This document shows, piece after piece, positions 1 through 14,732 of a stretch of DNA of 64,000 nt. Made by a program: the position numbers and the translations under genes. Source of the DNA: Macrolepiota albuminosa (lineage: Eukaryota > Basidiomycota > Agaricomycetes > Agaricales > Agaricaceae); the NCBI GenBank assembly GCA_027475525.1, contig JAMWFC010000049.1:5750947-5814946 (forward strand), in the 5' to 3' direction. Positions within the stretch are counted from its first letter, which is position 1. The number at the start of each line of letters is the position of its first letter. The notes beneath the pieces are model-generated. The model was not told the origin of the DNA, did no database searches, and worked only from the letters and a program-made list of their open reading frames with translations.

Positions 1-30
1 TATTGCTACCGATATTCATTTGATATGCAG

Positions 31-2489
31 GGCGCTATTCGATCTCCTCGAACCCATTCTTGGGGAGAGTATTTTGTTTCAGGACGACCCCACTGAGCCT
101 CACCTTTGGCTGCTTTCCCTCCCTACTTCACATAGGGGACGCGGAACAGAATCTCCTGACGGTGCAGCCTTGGTGGACAAAGGCGAGGGTGTAATCACAT
201 TCTTAGATGACTGCGTCCAGCACTGTCTGAAGATGCCATATCATTACCTCAAAGTTCTGGATGCGCTCGCACATTCCGCCGCTTCTCAGAGGCAATCTAC
301 GAATGACAGCAATGAACACCTGCCTAGTCTTCTGCTCATGACTGTACTTGAGCAGCTGGAGATCAAGGTTGCCAAAAAGATGCTCTCGCCATCCGATGTC
401 CTTGTTGTTGCCTCATTTGTTCGGAAACTTGTCTCGCTTATCAAGTAAGCAGCAGGACCTTGGTTACTTTTTGCCGTAGGTTTGATGTGATGTTACAGGT
501 CGAGAAGCTTTTCCTCGATTATCCTGTCATTACATCTGCGATCCGTAAGGAGGTCGATCTTCTGAGGGCGGCTTTTTCACCCCATGATGTGTCTTGGCAG
601 GAGGTTTCCGACAAGACGAAGGTATTCCTCTCGGTGGTCGAAGAGATGTCCATTTGTAAGTGATTTTTTGACTTTTAAATTGACTTGCAAAAGCTCATCT
701 CTCGTCTGTTTACGTAGCTACCACGCAGGCTGCACGTAAGGCTTCTGCGTACGAACTTGTGAATTGGCTTCAGCTTGTGGAAGGTCAATTTGGATCACCT
801 GAGATTGCGCGTGTAATGGCCGTTCTGACAAAGCTTCATCCTCCCGCTCTTTCTATGCTCCCAGAATATATCTATCCTGGAGCGGAGTCTCTTTGGAAAG
901 GTGTAGATGTGGTTTCTCTTACTCCGGAAGTACGTACATAGTGAGTCAATCATTTTTTTGCCGAGCAAGTTCCATTTCTCATTTGCTACTCCAGTCTTCC
1001 ATTCGACTTCTTGTTCCTCCATGCAGATGCCTCCCAAATTTCAGATCAAAGGCAGCACTTGGAGACGAACCTAACTTTGAGGACGTGAAAAGGGCTGTAT
1101 ATCTTGTCTGTCACAGGTTGGCAGATCGCGCTGCTGAGCAGGCGGGGGGTTCTTCTTGTTGGCATCGATTCTAGAGAGAGCGTCAAGTATACTACCGTCA
1201 AGTGATTTTATGGCTCTTAAAGAGGTGGTGTTCAATTGTTCTAACGTCGTCAAGTCCTATCTTATATCTACTTCACTATCGGGCGCTGAGCGGGAAGGTG
1301 CGCTTTTCTTGATTTGCAATAGGACCTTCCGACTTAAGCATCATCAAGGGCTCCATCATCTTATGAGACAGATTCTCGATCCAAAAGATATTCGGGATAA
1401 GGACTTGTTGGCTCCTACTAGTGTCCACTGGCTCGGGGTCCTGATGTCTAGTACAATTAATGATCTTACACAGGCACGTATCCATTTCATATCGCTTTCG
1501 GTCACATTGATACAAACTTAATCAGCTTTCGCTTGCTTCTCCTTGGATCGCCTCCATCCAATGCCAAGAACTTTTTAGCCTTTTGGATTCCCTTTCCTCA
1601 AAGTCGTTTGTGGCCAAGGCAGTCGCAGCCATTTCGGATCCTACCCTTGGTGCTATCAAGATGTTGACAACGTCAGAGTTGGATCACGCACACGCTTTGA
1701 TTCAAAGGTTGCCCCTACTATTGGCTCTTCATTCGAAGACCAGGTCCAGCACCTTGGAGAAGTTTCTATTCAATCCCTCCTTCCTGTATATTATGGCGGT
1801 TGCCATCCACGGAGGTGATCGACGAGAAGAGCTTTATCAATGCCGCGAGGATGCCGCCGCCTAGATGTTTGAGCAGCAATACTATTTCGGTGCGTATTCT
1901 TTACTGTCTTGCAATTTATCTATCTTCTCATCGTTGTCCTGAATATTTTCTTCCCCACCCCTGCGTTCCCCTTGATGGGTATGAAATGTGTGCCTAACCC
2001 TGTCACAATCTATGTATGGACTCGTGATCTTCGCATGGTTTCTTTTCTCCATTCTTTTGCACTGATGCTCCTGCCCTCTCTCCTGCCAGCTCGATCTTGT
2101 CCTTGCTTTATTTCCTGACCTTCACTTCTCTTTTTCGCAACTCCACTCTGATCCTTTCTGTGAAGGGCCAGGCTGCCATAAAACAACTACGCAAAGCTGT
2201 TGTTGAGATTCAACAGGCGTTTGTCAGCACTTATTTGACCACGCTGCGCATGCACATGGGTATGCTTCGGAAATTCTATGTCGTCTAACTACTAACCAAG
2301 TATGTGCCTACAGGGACGCTTCTGATCCTCTACTAGAGACTCTTCTCTTCCCAGAAGACCTCATCCTCCCCAAATGTCGCATATTCACTCTAAAACACAA
2401 CTATCTTTCATCAGTAACACCAGACAATGTTGCCAATGCTCAGTTCGTTGCTGCATTGTTTGGGGATCCTCCTCATCCTAGGCAGTAAT
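31..2489 (+). CDS. URB1: URB1/Npa1-like nucleolar pre-ribosome protein, partial, multi-exon
   Basis: The plus strand carries a series of exons that read as part of the URB1/Npa1 family, large helical-repeat proteins that act in early 60S ribosomal subunit assembly in the nucleolus. The first exon starts after an acceptor at base 30 and contains the stretch FLDDCVQHCLKMPYHYLKVL, which I recognise from this family. Later exons read ELVNWLQLVEGQFG, LASILERASSILPSSDFMAL, SSTINDLTQ, KMLTTSELDHAHALIQRLP and LKHNYLSS. The 5' end lies outside the window. Introns are short (for example 445-498). At that first junction the two exon frames do not join cleanly with the obvious splice sites, and the reading is lost after about 2489, so this may be a decaying or 3'-truncated copy. 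Family assignment is from remembered motifs, not a search. Confidence 0.62.
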
Positions 2490-3800
2490 GTATTGACTGC
2501 TTCCTTTGCAGGCGTTCTCGTCACCACGATAAAGGTGATCAACTTATTCGCCAGCTGCTTGTAGGATACCCACTCTGCGAAGGGCAATCGGATTAGAAGT
2601 TTGATTTGAGCCACGCTCATTTTTTTCATATTTATTCGAAACAATATCGTGCTTCCGCTGGTACTAGGCTTAATATTGGAGTCGTTAGTTGTTGTGGCAT
2701 ACACCACGCAGTTGTCTCTTCTATACTACCTGGGAAATTTAGCTATGAAGAAGCGAGGCAACATGAATCATGTGTTTATGCACCATGTGCGTTGATTTAC
2801 TGCTCCCAATCACCTTTTTCTAATACGACGCTCTCCAGATCGCTGGTAGTAAGTCCTAGCACGTATGCATTGGCTAATTCAAGCTGACTGTCATCTTAGA
2901 CATGTTTTGTTTTGTTTCTTACCCGTCACGGACTTAAGTTTTGGTGTGGCCACAGTTACTCTTACGCACAAGACGACTAGGTCGCTGATATCAAAGCGAT
3001 TCATTCGATGGGCGTGTACGTGACCCAATTGATTACTCTTCTACTTTCGGCTCATGTTACCGCAGCGATGCCATTGCCCTTAACTATGGGGTGTCCTCCT
3101 GGGAGCCCGATCATATTGCCTCCCTACACTGCTGCAAAGTCCATCTGTTCCTCGCTCAAGCTCTTCCTCTCTCCCAATTTCATCTCGCATGCATGTGATG
3201 TCAATCATTTTATTGCCGAGATCAAGCAATTCGCAGGGTACTCAAATCAGCTCAAGGTGAACGGGAGGGTGATGGTGAGCAGCTTTGAGGGACGGTGTTT
3301 GGGACAAACAGGGTGGCAGAAGATCAAAAATGAGGGGGAGCGTACTTGATGCTATTTATTTCCGGGTTGGAGCGACAGCTCGGGCGGTTGGGTTCACTGG
3401 ATACTTGGTTTTGGTGAGTGGGTTGTTGTGTCCTTGGGTGGGGTAATGTTCATAAGTACTTGTAGTTGCGGATGTGCATGGCCTCATGGAAATATTAATA
3501 AGATAGTACGCGATCTCATTAGTTTCATAACGCAGTGCTGACAAGGAGCGTTCAGACGGCAGACGATCAATATTGTATGCTTCATACACCTGTTTCTCGC
3601 TTGACCGCTGATAATGACATTCACAGACATGAATCAACTTGGCGCGCGCTGCGGTACCACTGTGTCGCCATGGCTCTTGTACGCCTCACTCTCATTTCCG
3701 CGATGTTTTCTGACCAAAATACACAGCGCGCATTATAATTACGAGAACTTCCTAATACAGAAGTGTCGACTGGCTCTACCTCACACGGTGGGGCCAACCA
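2490..3800. other. no recognisable gene; short open frames only
   Basis: After the URB1-like reading stops, both strands hold only short open frames. The longest is 3008-3349 on the plus strand (113 codons, with hydrophobic stretches near its start). I do not recognise it and cannot join it to the exons before it. It could be more decayed coding sequence, or intergenic. Confidence 0.4.
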
Positions 3801-3805
3801 AATGG

Positions 3806-4502
3806 GTGTGGTGAGGGAGTTGTATGCCAATGCTTATGAGCGGACACTTCTCCATCGTGATTTCTATGGCAAGGAGACGGTGTTATTTACGACATCTGGG
3901 GGCAGTGACGAGGAAAAAAGAGAAAGCTAAGAAAGGTCTTAGGGGTGTATTGGAAGGCACGGATGTCGAGAGAAGATGGAAAGTACTAAACAATCTCAAA
4001 GAAAACCTTTTCACAATGTAATTTTACTCTTACAACCAACTTGTTTGCATGCTTCTCCCTTTCACAGCTTCAACGACCCAGATAAAGGTGCCGTAACACG
4101 CACGGCCGCAATCGTGCCCTATGGGAATATCTCTCTGCACTCAACGACGTTTCTGATGAGGCCGAGTGCAATAAGCTACGCCAAGAGATGTTCGAGACGT
4201 GTCAGGAAGTCCTGGCTGAGATGGCACACACCAAGGATGGCAGCCGCACTCGTTCGGGAGTTTCTAGCATATGGGACAGCCAAAGACCGGAAACAGATTC
4301 TCAAGGTGCTTAAGAGCGCATGTGTCTTGACGATGATGCACAAACGGTCTTGTTCATGGCTCTTGATGTTATTGAGTGGGTGATATTTGCTGTTTCCTCT
4401 CAACTATCATTCTTATATGTGATATGCATCAACACTAAGCTTTCTTACAAGTCTTTTATTACGGAAATGACCGGTTCAGCGAAAAACCTCCTTGTTTCAC
4501 CC
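3806..4502 (+). pseudogene. PUF6: PUF6 (pumilio-domain RNA-binding protein) fragment, first part
   Basis: Three short frames give a PUF6-like protein in the right order: ELYANAYERTLLHRDFYGKE, then LRGVLEGTDVERRWKVLNN, then ALWEYLSALNDVSDEAECNK and CQEVLAEMAHTKDGSR, then VREFLAYGTAKDRKQILKVL, then MCLDDDAQTVLFMALDVIE and finally SFITEMTGSAKNLLVSP. Puf6 proteins bind RNA and work in mRNA repression and 60S biogenesis. The pieces are separated by frame changes that obvious introns do not explain (for example between DGSR and VREF near 4240), so this copy cannot make a normal protein. The homology ends abruptly near 4502, where the conserved C-terminal domain should continue; that domain is found on the other strand (see 5060-5308). 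Confidence 0.66.
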
Positions 4503-4800
4503 GCAAAGGAGGCAAGTGGTTTGGGCTGAGAGTCTTGCGACAGTTGTGAGAGAGGGCTAGGGGCTAGAAGCTGCGCATGAGAAGTAGGAGGTGGGGAAGT
4601 AGGGTTTTCGATGCAAGTGAGGGTGCATTTGGGAACACAGTCAGAGGGAGACTGCTGGCGTTGGGCACTCCTAAGAGTGGGGTCGTGCACGAGGAGGGTG
4701 CTGAGGTTGATAGCCAGGCTCTGAGCCACATGAGAGGGTTGCCGACGACCCCGTCTACAGCGCTGGCTACGACTTCCATGTCTAATTTGACATTGACAAT

Positions 4801-5112
4801 GTCCTCTTTGAGCTCCTACGTCGCTCCAACATCGACCTCTGTTGCCTCTGTTCCAAATCAGATTACGGCACCCGCAGTTCCAGTGAAGGCGAACTTACAA
4901 ATGACGAAGATGAATTTTTTGATGCCATTGAACTAGCCATTTGCGCCGCCGATTCAGATCACATCATCTTCTTCGACGGCAATACATTTGCCTCCGATTT
5001 CTCCCACTTTGGCGATGCCCACGAGAATTGGGCTAACACTGCATATTCTATCCACGATTACTCTTCTTATGATTTCCCTGCTGCTGCAGAGGTGTGCAGT
5101 GGAACCGATCCC
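4801..5112 (+). other. open acidic coding-like stretch, unknown
   Basis: One plus-strand frame reads VLFELLRRSNIDLCCLCSKS and continues through an acidic section (TNDEDEFFDAIELAICAADS) to about 5110 without a stop. I do not recognise the family. It lies between the two halves of the broken PUF6 gene and overlaps the inverted PUF6 fragment on the opposite strand, so at least part of the reading may be spurious. It might be an exon of a gene that was rearranged together with PUF6. Confidence 0.25.
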
Positions 5113-5308
5113 GCCGTGCGCTGCTCCAAGCAAGATAAAAGGGCCTCGCTTGCATACTTCCTGACTTCCTCCTCTCACCTTCTTACTTGTCCGAGACCGG
5201 ATCTCGCCCGTTTCAGCGAGGAGTGCGATCTGTGTGGGTGTAAAATGACGTCTCGTGCGTGGCATGAGAAGATGGAATACGGCGCAGCGACCTTGGCTTT
5301 GAGCCTGC
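5060..5308 (-). pseudogene. PUF6: PUF6 C-terminal (CPL) domain fragment, on the opposite strand
   Basis: Read on the minus strand, the segment starts QGRCAVFHLLMPRTRRHFTP and continues TQIALLAETGEIRSRTSKK, which matches the start of the CPL domain that follows the pumilio repeats in Puf6 proteins. It continues where the plus-strand fragment stops (NLLVSP, near 4502), because the family reads NLL..PQGRRAL at this point. The domain degrades after about 60 residues. Together the two pieces indicate an inversion, or an inverted insertion, with breakpoints near 4502 and 5308. Confidence 0.6.
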
Positions 5309-5729
5309 GCATGAAACCACGTGTCCCACTCCTGTGTCATCTGGATGTGCTCCAAGAGCATAGAGTGTGCAGTCTGTAGGGAGGAGAGGAGCGTGGCAGT
5401 GGGTGAGGGTGTCAATGATGTGGTCTCTGGTGTCGGTAATGAAGTTGTCGAGGTGGAAATGGATAGAGAAATCGTGCTGGTACCGAGTGCCGAGACGAGC
5501 TGCAGCGTGAGCTCCATCTGTGCCAGCGCTGTGTTGCCTTGGAGTTTGTACACGCTCTCGTGTGGTGGGTTGCGCGAATTTCCTTCCTCAAGACCTCTCC
5601 TTCACTATAGACATTGCCTTGAATTTCTGCAACAACAATGAATGCCACCATGCATATGACATCTAGCCTCTCACGAGCCGCCGGATTTTGCGGCAGGTCC
5701 TCAGAAGGTTCGACTTCTTCTGGGGACAT
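5309..5729 (-). other. unknown open frames upstream of the inverted PUF6 piece
   Basis: The minus strand has a coding-like reading beginning MSPEEVEPSEDLPQNPAARE at 5729 and a second frame, MYKLQGNTALAQMELTLQLV at 5553, that runs directly into the PUF6 CPL fragment at 5308. The fusion is open but the first part is not PUF6. I do not recognise it. It may be the start of a different gene cut by the rearrangement. Confidence 0.3.
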
Positions 5730-5775
5730 TTTAATACGTAGTAAGTGTTTTTTTTAATTCTAACACTTGCTTTAG

Positions 5776-8634
<2,859 letters not shown>

Positions 8635-9096
8635 AGGAACTACGGGGACAATTTTTCTTAGAGATCCTGAACCTACTCGTGGCATGCACGTTCCAAAGAT
8701 TCGGTCTGCAGCCCTCTATCTACAGCGACACCCTGTGATGCCATGGATGAATGGCTGCAGACGGGCACTTTTGATTGGGCTGTTCCTCACGTCCCTACGT
8801 AAACACGCGAGAGGTCGTATCTGTTTCCGACTGTGAGCGAACGCTGAAAGCCAGTCGCAGAGGAATTAAAGGTGGAGCCCTTTTACAATACATTCCTTGG
8901 AATCTATATATTGGCATACCCATTTGTCAATTTGTATATACCACATTCTTTTGAATTCGTTGTCTGTTTTCTATTACCATTCTGTAGGCATGTAATTTTT
9001 GTACTGTAAATCGTATCACGTTGAGACAACAAACGCGTCGCGTTACCAACACGACAGGGGAAAAATGTCACGCTTTCTCCCGACCACATATCAACT

Positions 9097-10874
9097 ATGT
9101 CTATTGACCCTATGTATGTATCTATCTTGCATCAAGTAAATGCTAATGGTTGAACAAACAGACCCGAACCCCCCTCACTGACTCGGTCAACGACGGCTGT
9201 ACTCGACTTGGCAGATAACCCCTCATTTCAGATAACTGCCGCCAACAAGTCTTACAAGCATCAATATTCCAACATATACTTTGTTCGTCTACGACTACTT
9301 CGACAATTTGTGGAAGAGCGAGCGCATAGACGGTGGGGAAGCCATCAAAGTCGGTCTTGCTCTGAGGTGCATTGTTGATTCAAGGCTGACTGCTGACTCG
9401 TCAGGTAACCCGATACTCGTACCCCGAGTCCTCGAGGTAGTCAAGTCACGCATGTGCTATATTGTTGGCACAGTGTACATGGATATGCCACTGAAACCCA
9501 ACATCATAGAAGACCTCGCACGCGACGTACGTTCCACCCTGCAGCAAAGGGGTTAACGCGAAACCTTAAACTCACACTCGTCATGTAGCAATCGATACCC
9601 CCACCTCCACCGAATCGTAAATTCTATTCTACAGAGGATAATGTCATGTTAGAGGACGAATCAGGTCGCATTCGTCTGGTTGGAGAGTTTGTTAAAAGCG
9701 CGCGCCTGGTCACTGGGGTTATTGTAGGGGCATTGGGTGCGGAAACACCAAACGGCGACTTTGAGGTCGTGGATTTATGTTATCCCGGCATGGCACCTCA
9801 ACAAGATTCTCTAGAAGATACCGGGATGGATGTCGATGGTGTGTCCTAGCGTCTTTGGTAACCACTTTTCAATTTAAGAAAAGCGCCCCCTTTACAGGCG
9901 GCAGTTTGGCCTCGGACGAGTGGATAGCTGTCGTTTCAGGCCTAAAAGTCGGGCCACTCTCGCCTCCGGATGCGCAGATACAAATGCTCGTTGAGTATTT
10001 GGCAGGCGAAGAAGGCGGAGTCGCAGAACAAGTCGCAGCAGCACAAATATCACGGCTTATCATCGCCGGGAACTCGTTAGCTCAGCTCTTACCCCCTGGT
10101 CACATCGAATCTTCGAGAAAATCTGTGCGGAAAACTCGGTTTTGACTTTTTTTTTTACAAACGCCTGATACTCCCAAACAGAAAAGGTACGGCGCAACAA
10201 CGTTTTCTCCTCATCCTGTGCTTGCTCTCTCGGATTATCTGCATGATATCGCCAGTGTGCTGCCAGTACATATCCTTCCAGGCGAATCGGATCCATCTGG
10301 CACAATTTTGCCCCAACGATCATTACCAAAAGCAATGTTTGGCGCAGTTGCAAAGCTGCCGACCTTTTCTTGCGAGACAAATCCCACGTATTTGCGACTA
10401 GGCTGTCAATCAGAAGATTTTCCAGATCGTCCACCAATAGAACGTAATCTTCTGATCAATTCAGGCCAACCTCTAGATGACATGTTCAAATACCTTCCCT
10501 CTCCACCTAATACACGTCTGTCCGTGCTGGAATCGACGTTGAAATGGCGGCATATGGCACCAACAGCACCAGATACCCTTTGGTGTCATCCATACTCTGG
10601 GATCGATCCCTTTATTATCACGGCGACCCCTGACCTATATATTGTTGGCAATCAGAAACGGTTTGCAACAAAAGTCGTAGTCGATCAGGATAAAATTGGT
10701 CAAGGCTCCAAAGCACGATGTCGTATAGTATTGGTTCCAGAATTCTCAAAGACAGGCGTCCTCGTTTTGATCAATCTGAGATCACTGGATGTCAAGACTG
10801 TGTCTTTTGCTGTACTGGGCATGACCGGTGCAGGGGGCGGTGACAACGAGGAACATCATGCATCATACTTGTGA
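9097..10874 (+). CDS. POLD2: DNA polymerase delta small (B) subunit, six exons
   Basis: This is the non-catalytic subunit of DNA polymerase delta (POLD2/Pol31/Cdc1 family), which bridges the catalytic subunit to the accessory subunits at the replication fork. My exon model is 9097-9113, 9162-9349, 9405-9526, 9589-9838, 9898-10124 and 10182-10874. It sums to 1497 nt, a 498-residue protein, close to the yeast Pol31 length. The N-terminal OB-fold segment reads YKHQYSNIYFVRLRLLRQFV, PRVLEVVKSRMCYIVGTVYM and SGRIRLVGEFVKSARLVTGV. The phosphoesterase-like half reads LIIAGNS, VHILPGESDPSG, SGQPLDDMFKYLPSP, LWCHPYSGIDPFII and LYIVGNQKRF. The donor of intron 2 (GTCGGT at 9350) is inferred from frame continuity. 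All junctions keep frame, in contrast to the broken genes upstream. Confidence 0.88.
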
Positions 10875-11074
10875 AACTCTTTCCTTTACTCATCCTTTCA
10901 TTGATAGCAACAGAATCGGACGCCCCATCACCCCTTGAGCCAGCTTTGACTGCACCTAGATCTAGTCTCACCTCAGAATACCTGTAACGCTGGCAATCTT
11001 TACATCAATTGTACAACATATACACGCACTAGACTTATATGGTTGAGGATGCGTAGCATTGCAGCTGTCCGTGA

Positions 11075-11731
11075 TCAGACATCCCATTGCATTGCGGATG
11101 GTACCCAATATACTCTTCCGCAGAGTTCATCTTGATCATCAACCCAACAAAGCCCATCTCTGTGGACCATGTTCTCCAACGCTGCACTCGCTCGCTCTCG
11201 AGTCCAGCCCCTCCTCTGAACCAGTATATCTTCCACGACGCGTCCACCCTCAACTTGGGCAATCGCGAGAACAACCGACTGATCTTCGTCAAGTTCTTTA
11301 ACCACACTCCGCACCATCTTCTTCCCGCCTATTTCTACAACTTGGTAACCTGCCCCTAATTGTTGCAGGGTCTTGATGCTCCGCAAAACGTCGTCTTCGG
11401 TTATCTCTCCCCCATGCACACCAAGCTCATATTGCCAATCTCCTAGGCCAAGCATCTCCGCCCACCAGCCACCCTTTCTCGGACCGGCGAGAGGATCAAC
11501 ACCGATAGAAGAGCACATCTGCTGGAATGCATGGCGGAAAGTAGGGTCGTTCTTTATCGAATCACGATGTGTGGAAGCAAATCGGGCAAGTGCGGTGCGA
11601 AAATGTGCCAGTTGAGAGTGGAGATGATCAACTTGAGACTGGGAAAGAGCAGTCGAGAGCTGCGCGAAAGAACGTTTGAATTGTTCTTGCCGATCGAAAG
11701 CAGCTAGTCCTACACCACCTCGTCGATGCAT
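11075..11731 (-). CDS. SNF8: ESCRT-II subunit SNF8/VPS22, with an internal in-frame deletion
   Basis: The single-exon minus-strand frame (218 residues) starts MHRRGGVGLAAFDRQEQFKR and contains LARFASTHRDSIKNDPTFRH, QMCSSIGVDPLAGPRKGGWW, EMLGLGDWQYELGV, EDDVLRSIKTLQQLGAGYQV and GRVYWVPSAM. These are hallmarks of Vps22/SNF8/EAP30, which forms ESCRT-II with VPS25 and VPS36 and sorts ubiquitinated cargo at endosomes through two winged-helix domains. Compared with the family as I remember it, about 34 residues are absent between ELGV and GGEITEDD. That is where the first winged helix (human reading: IIEVCLALKHRNGGLITL) should be. No DNA is present for them, so this is a deletion and not an unrecognised intron. 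The frame is otherwise open. Function of this copy is doubtful. Confidence 0.8.
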   Translation of the reverse strand: MHRRGGVGLAAFDRQEQFKRSFAQLSTALSQSQVDHLHSQLAHFRTALARFASTHRDSIKNDPTFRHAFQQMCSSIGVDPLAGPRKGGWWAEMLGLGDWQYELGVHGGEITEDDVLRSIKTLQQLGAGYQVVEIGGKKMVRSVVKELDEDQSVVLAIAQVEGGRVVEDILVQRRGWTRERASAALENMVHRDGLCWVDDQDELCGRVYWVPSAMQWDV

Positions 11732-11739
11732 TCTCGTTC

Positions 11740-12568
11740 CCTAGCAAAACTCATGGTACTTGTGAATCATCGTGATGCAGTGATATGTGGTGTATATATT
11801 TTGCTAGACTACCCCCTGAAATCCAAATATTGCCAGCGTTGGCACCGCCCGCCTAATCTTTACAACCCCAAGTTAAACTGTTTGGTTGGTTTTTTAATCT
11901 TGGAATCTATGCTTATCCGCGAGACTGTTTGTTATCACACTTGGTCGACGAACTTTTTGGGCTCGCACTACACAAGGGATAGCTTATAAATAGTTCCAAT
12001 GTCTCTCTCTATTCTTGGACACTATTGGTGTCTGCTTTCCAAACGGAGGTCTGTTGGCTGCGGCGGCGCTGTTAGATTGTTCAAACTGCGCCCTCGTTGC
12101 ACATCAATTTTCCCAATGAACGAAAGCCCGAAACCAAATTTACTTTCAAAGTATGCATCAAAAGACAGAACCCTTTTTCTTTCTACGTTTTTCTTTGATA
12201 ATTTTATCCTTTTCTTCCTTAAATAGAAATTGAAACTTTTTACAATTTTACAGAGGAAAATGTTCAGAAGAAACACAATTTTGTATTTTCACTCAAAGAA
12301 ACAGAGATCGACTCGATCAGCGAGTCACTGAGGGAGTGGATCAGGAAGTCACCAGCGGCTCGGCACCGACACAAATAAGGATACGACCTGCACTAATTAC
12401 AGAATAGTCATAGGTCTATAGGCCATACTACAATCAAGAAGAGCTCGAATTAGTGGCCCCATTCATGTCAGGCAGTGCGTCACGGAAGGCTGACATTGTT
12501 GGTGATGGTTGTGAATATTCAAACGACAAAGATGCACGACCATTCATGGCCGACATCGCACAAGATCT
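11740..12568. other. intergenic; nothing recognised
   Basis: AT-rich sequence between SNF8 and the next minus-strand gene. Only short open frames are present, with no RNA gene or repeat that I can identify. Confidence 0.5.
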
Positions 12569-14140
12569 TCAGGGAGTACTACCGCCATCAGCCAACTCTT
12601 GATCATGTTTAGTCGTGAAGGATTGTAACGTGACACGGCTTGGCTTTTCCTGCAATACATTCAGGGACACAAATGACTGAGTGGGTGTAGACAGTGGGGG
12701 TGGCGTTGGATCCAAACTCAGAGCACCAGGCCAGTATGCCTCCAAAAGACTGGGGGAAGACACCGCTTTCCTTAAAGTTGCACGTGATGATCCTTCCACG
12801 GACTGACCATGGTGTTCTAGTTCATTCTGTGATGTGGAATGCGAGAGATTGAGGACATGCTTTCGAGAAGCAGGCGTGAGTGGAGTGAGTGGCTCAGAAG
12901 GTGTTGTCGAACGAAGGGGCGGCACACCGGATGAGACATCACTCGGTGAAAGCTTGCTGCTACCTTGTCGGCTGGACCTAGACTTTGAGGAAGTTAAAGT
13001 GACACTTTGACTGGATTTCTTCATAGATATAGAGAACGGTGTATCCGAAAACCGCGAATCACTGGTAATCCGCTGATCCAGCAATGGTATTGAGTGGGTC
13101 TCAAGTACTCGGGAAGACTGAGAATGCTCTACCAGCGGCGAAGTTAAAGGCGTTGATGTTCCTTGTAGCATCGAAAACGATGTATCAGGCGTGTTATCCA
13201 GCAAGTGATGGACAGCCTCATGCAATAGAGCCTTTCTCCAGTGATCATCACGGTCAGAGATTGACATACCAGGACTTTGTGGGGGTGGTAGATGATCGGC
13301 AAGTAATGCTGCACCTAGAGACTCCTGACACCAACGCTGAGGCCTGTACGGCGAACGGATAATTTGAAGACGGCGGCGGCAGGTCAACAACATCCGTTGG
13401 GTCAATGACATCAGGAAATATTTTTTGCCCATTCGGGGAACCTTGATCACGTCGCAATGCCCTAGCTTTCATTTCCTGCTCGGCTTGCTTCGCAGTGACT
13501 GCTACATCTTCCATCTTTTCGCGGACCACAACCACTCTGCCTGTGTGAGTTTCGACAGGAGACCCGCGTTGAAATTGGGAGGACCCTCGTGGTGGCCGTG
13601 GCTGTAGATGAGCAGTGGTTAATAGAGTCAGCAGGAGTTCGCAATGCTGGCCCAGCAGGATTGAAGCCTGGGGATGATCCAGTCGGAGTCGTCGGTTTTG
13701 ATTTTGATTTGCCACGGAGCCGCTGAAAAAACGTCGGAGTCGACGGCTTCTTCTGAACAGTTTTTTCCATGGCTGCAAAGTCCGCTGTGGATGGTTTTGA
13801 GTGTGCAGGTGGGAGGTGTTGACCAGCAGTTGAAGACGATAAGAGACATCGTCCCTGTCATATATTTGCGTTTCATTGACCATGGGATCATATGAAGAAT
13901 CATGTCTGTCGTTCTCGTAGACCACTGATTGTGGAGATGGCGGCGAATCTGGTTCAGAGGTGGTCGAACTAGATGGAGGGTATATAGACGAGGACTGCCT
14001 CGACAGTTGAGTCGATACTGAGTCCTGAAGGTTGACAGCCGCAGGATCAACTCCTGTTATTTCTGGATCCCTAGAAAACGCCAACAATGGAGGTTCTCAA
14101 TGAGAGGCCGTTGGCAGAATTTGCACACCCGAGGTCTGCT
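12569..14140 (-). CDS. hypothetical Ser/Pro-rich fungal protein, frame-interrupted
   Basis: Minus-strand coding-like sequence extends over about 1.5 kb but in changing frames. The upstream part reads DPEITGVDPAAVNLQDSVST and a Ser-rich tract. A middle part in another frame reads KKPSTPTFFQRLRGKSKSKP. Next come TGRVVVVREKMEDVAVTAKQ, ALRRDQGSPNGQKIFPDVID and DPTDVVDLPPPSSNYPFAVQ. The 3' part, in a third frame, reads HWRKALLHEAVHHLLDNTPD followed by Ser/Thr/Pro-rich sequence to the stop at 12569. An upstream exon may contain a CxxC pair (VCKFCQRPLIEN near 14110). I do not recognise a domain. The frame changes may be short introns or indels; I could not place splice sites that rescue all of them. 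Confidence 0.45.
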
Positions 14141-14215
14141 TAGTCTACATAGTCAAAAGTTTGAGCCAGTTAGTCAAGGTTCAGGAGATCAAAGACGTAC
14201 GAGTTTGGTAACATC

Positions 14216-14732
14216 ATGATGAGTCCGGCTTGCCTCAACTGCCAAACTGAGCTTCTTATCCTGCCGCAAAGTTTCACCCACTTCTATGCCGTTACCAACT
14301 GCCAGTGGGGCGGTCATGTCCCTGATCTGCTCGAGAAGATGCCAAAAAGACCTGTGGCAGTGCCACTACAACACCGGTTGAGGGAACAGTCTACGCCGGT
14401 CATCAGTATGGACACTTGTATGACGTTTATTGATGCCTCACCACTAATGTCGAGGTCCAGGTCTGGATCCTCACAGCAGGAAAATCTCTCACCGCTGATG
14501 TCCTACACAATTTTGACATCAGGATTGGGAGCCTTGTCGAGCGGAACAATGCTCGAGGCAACTTCGATTTTGCCGCACGCTCCACCTCTCCTGCCTTCCA
14601 CATCGTCGTGATCCACCTTGTCCTTGTCCTACTTCACCTCTCCACAAGCCTCTGCCACTTCATCACCAATGTCAACTCCCGGCCCCCAGCACCCCTCAGG
14701 TGCATCGTCATCGTCGTCAAAGAAGCAGGGAC
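14216..14732 (+). other. open coding-like stretch of uncertain reality
   Basis: Plus-strand frames in this gap between two minus-strand genes are open for more than 100 codons (for example 14216-14611, and an overlapping frame reading TADVLHNFDIRIGSLVERNN then FDFAARSTSPAFHIVV). They have no recognised domain. The opposite strand is also partly open (DKAPNPDVKIV). I cannot decide which strand codes, if any. Confidence 0.2.
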
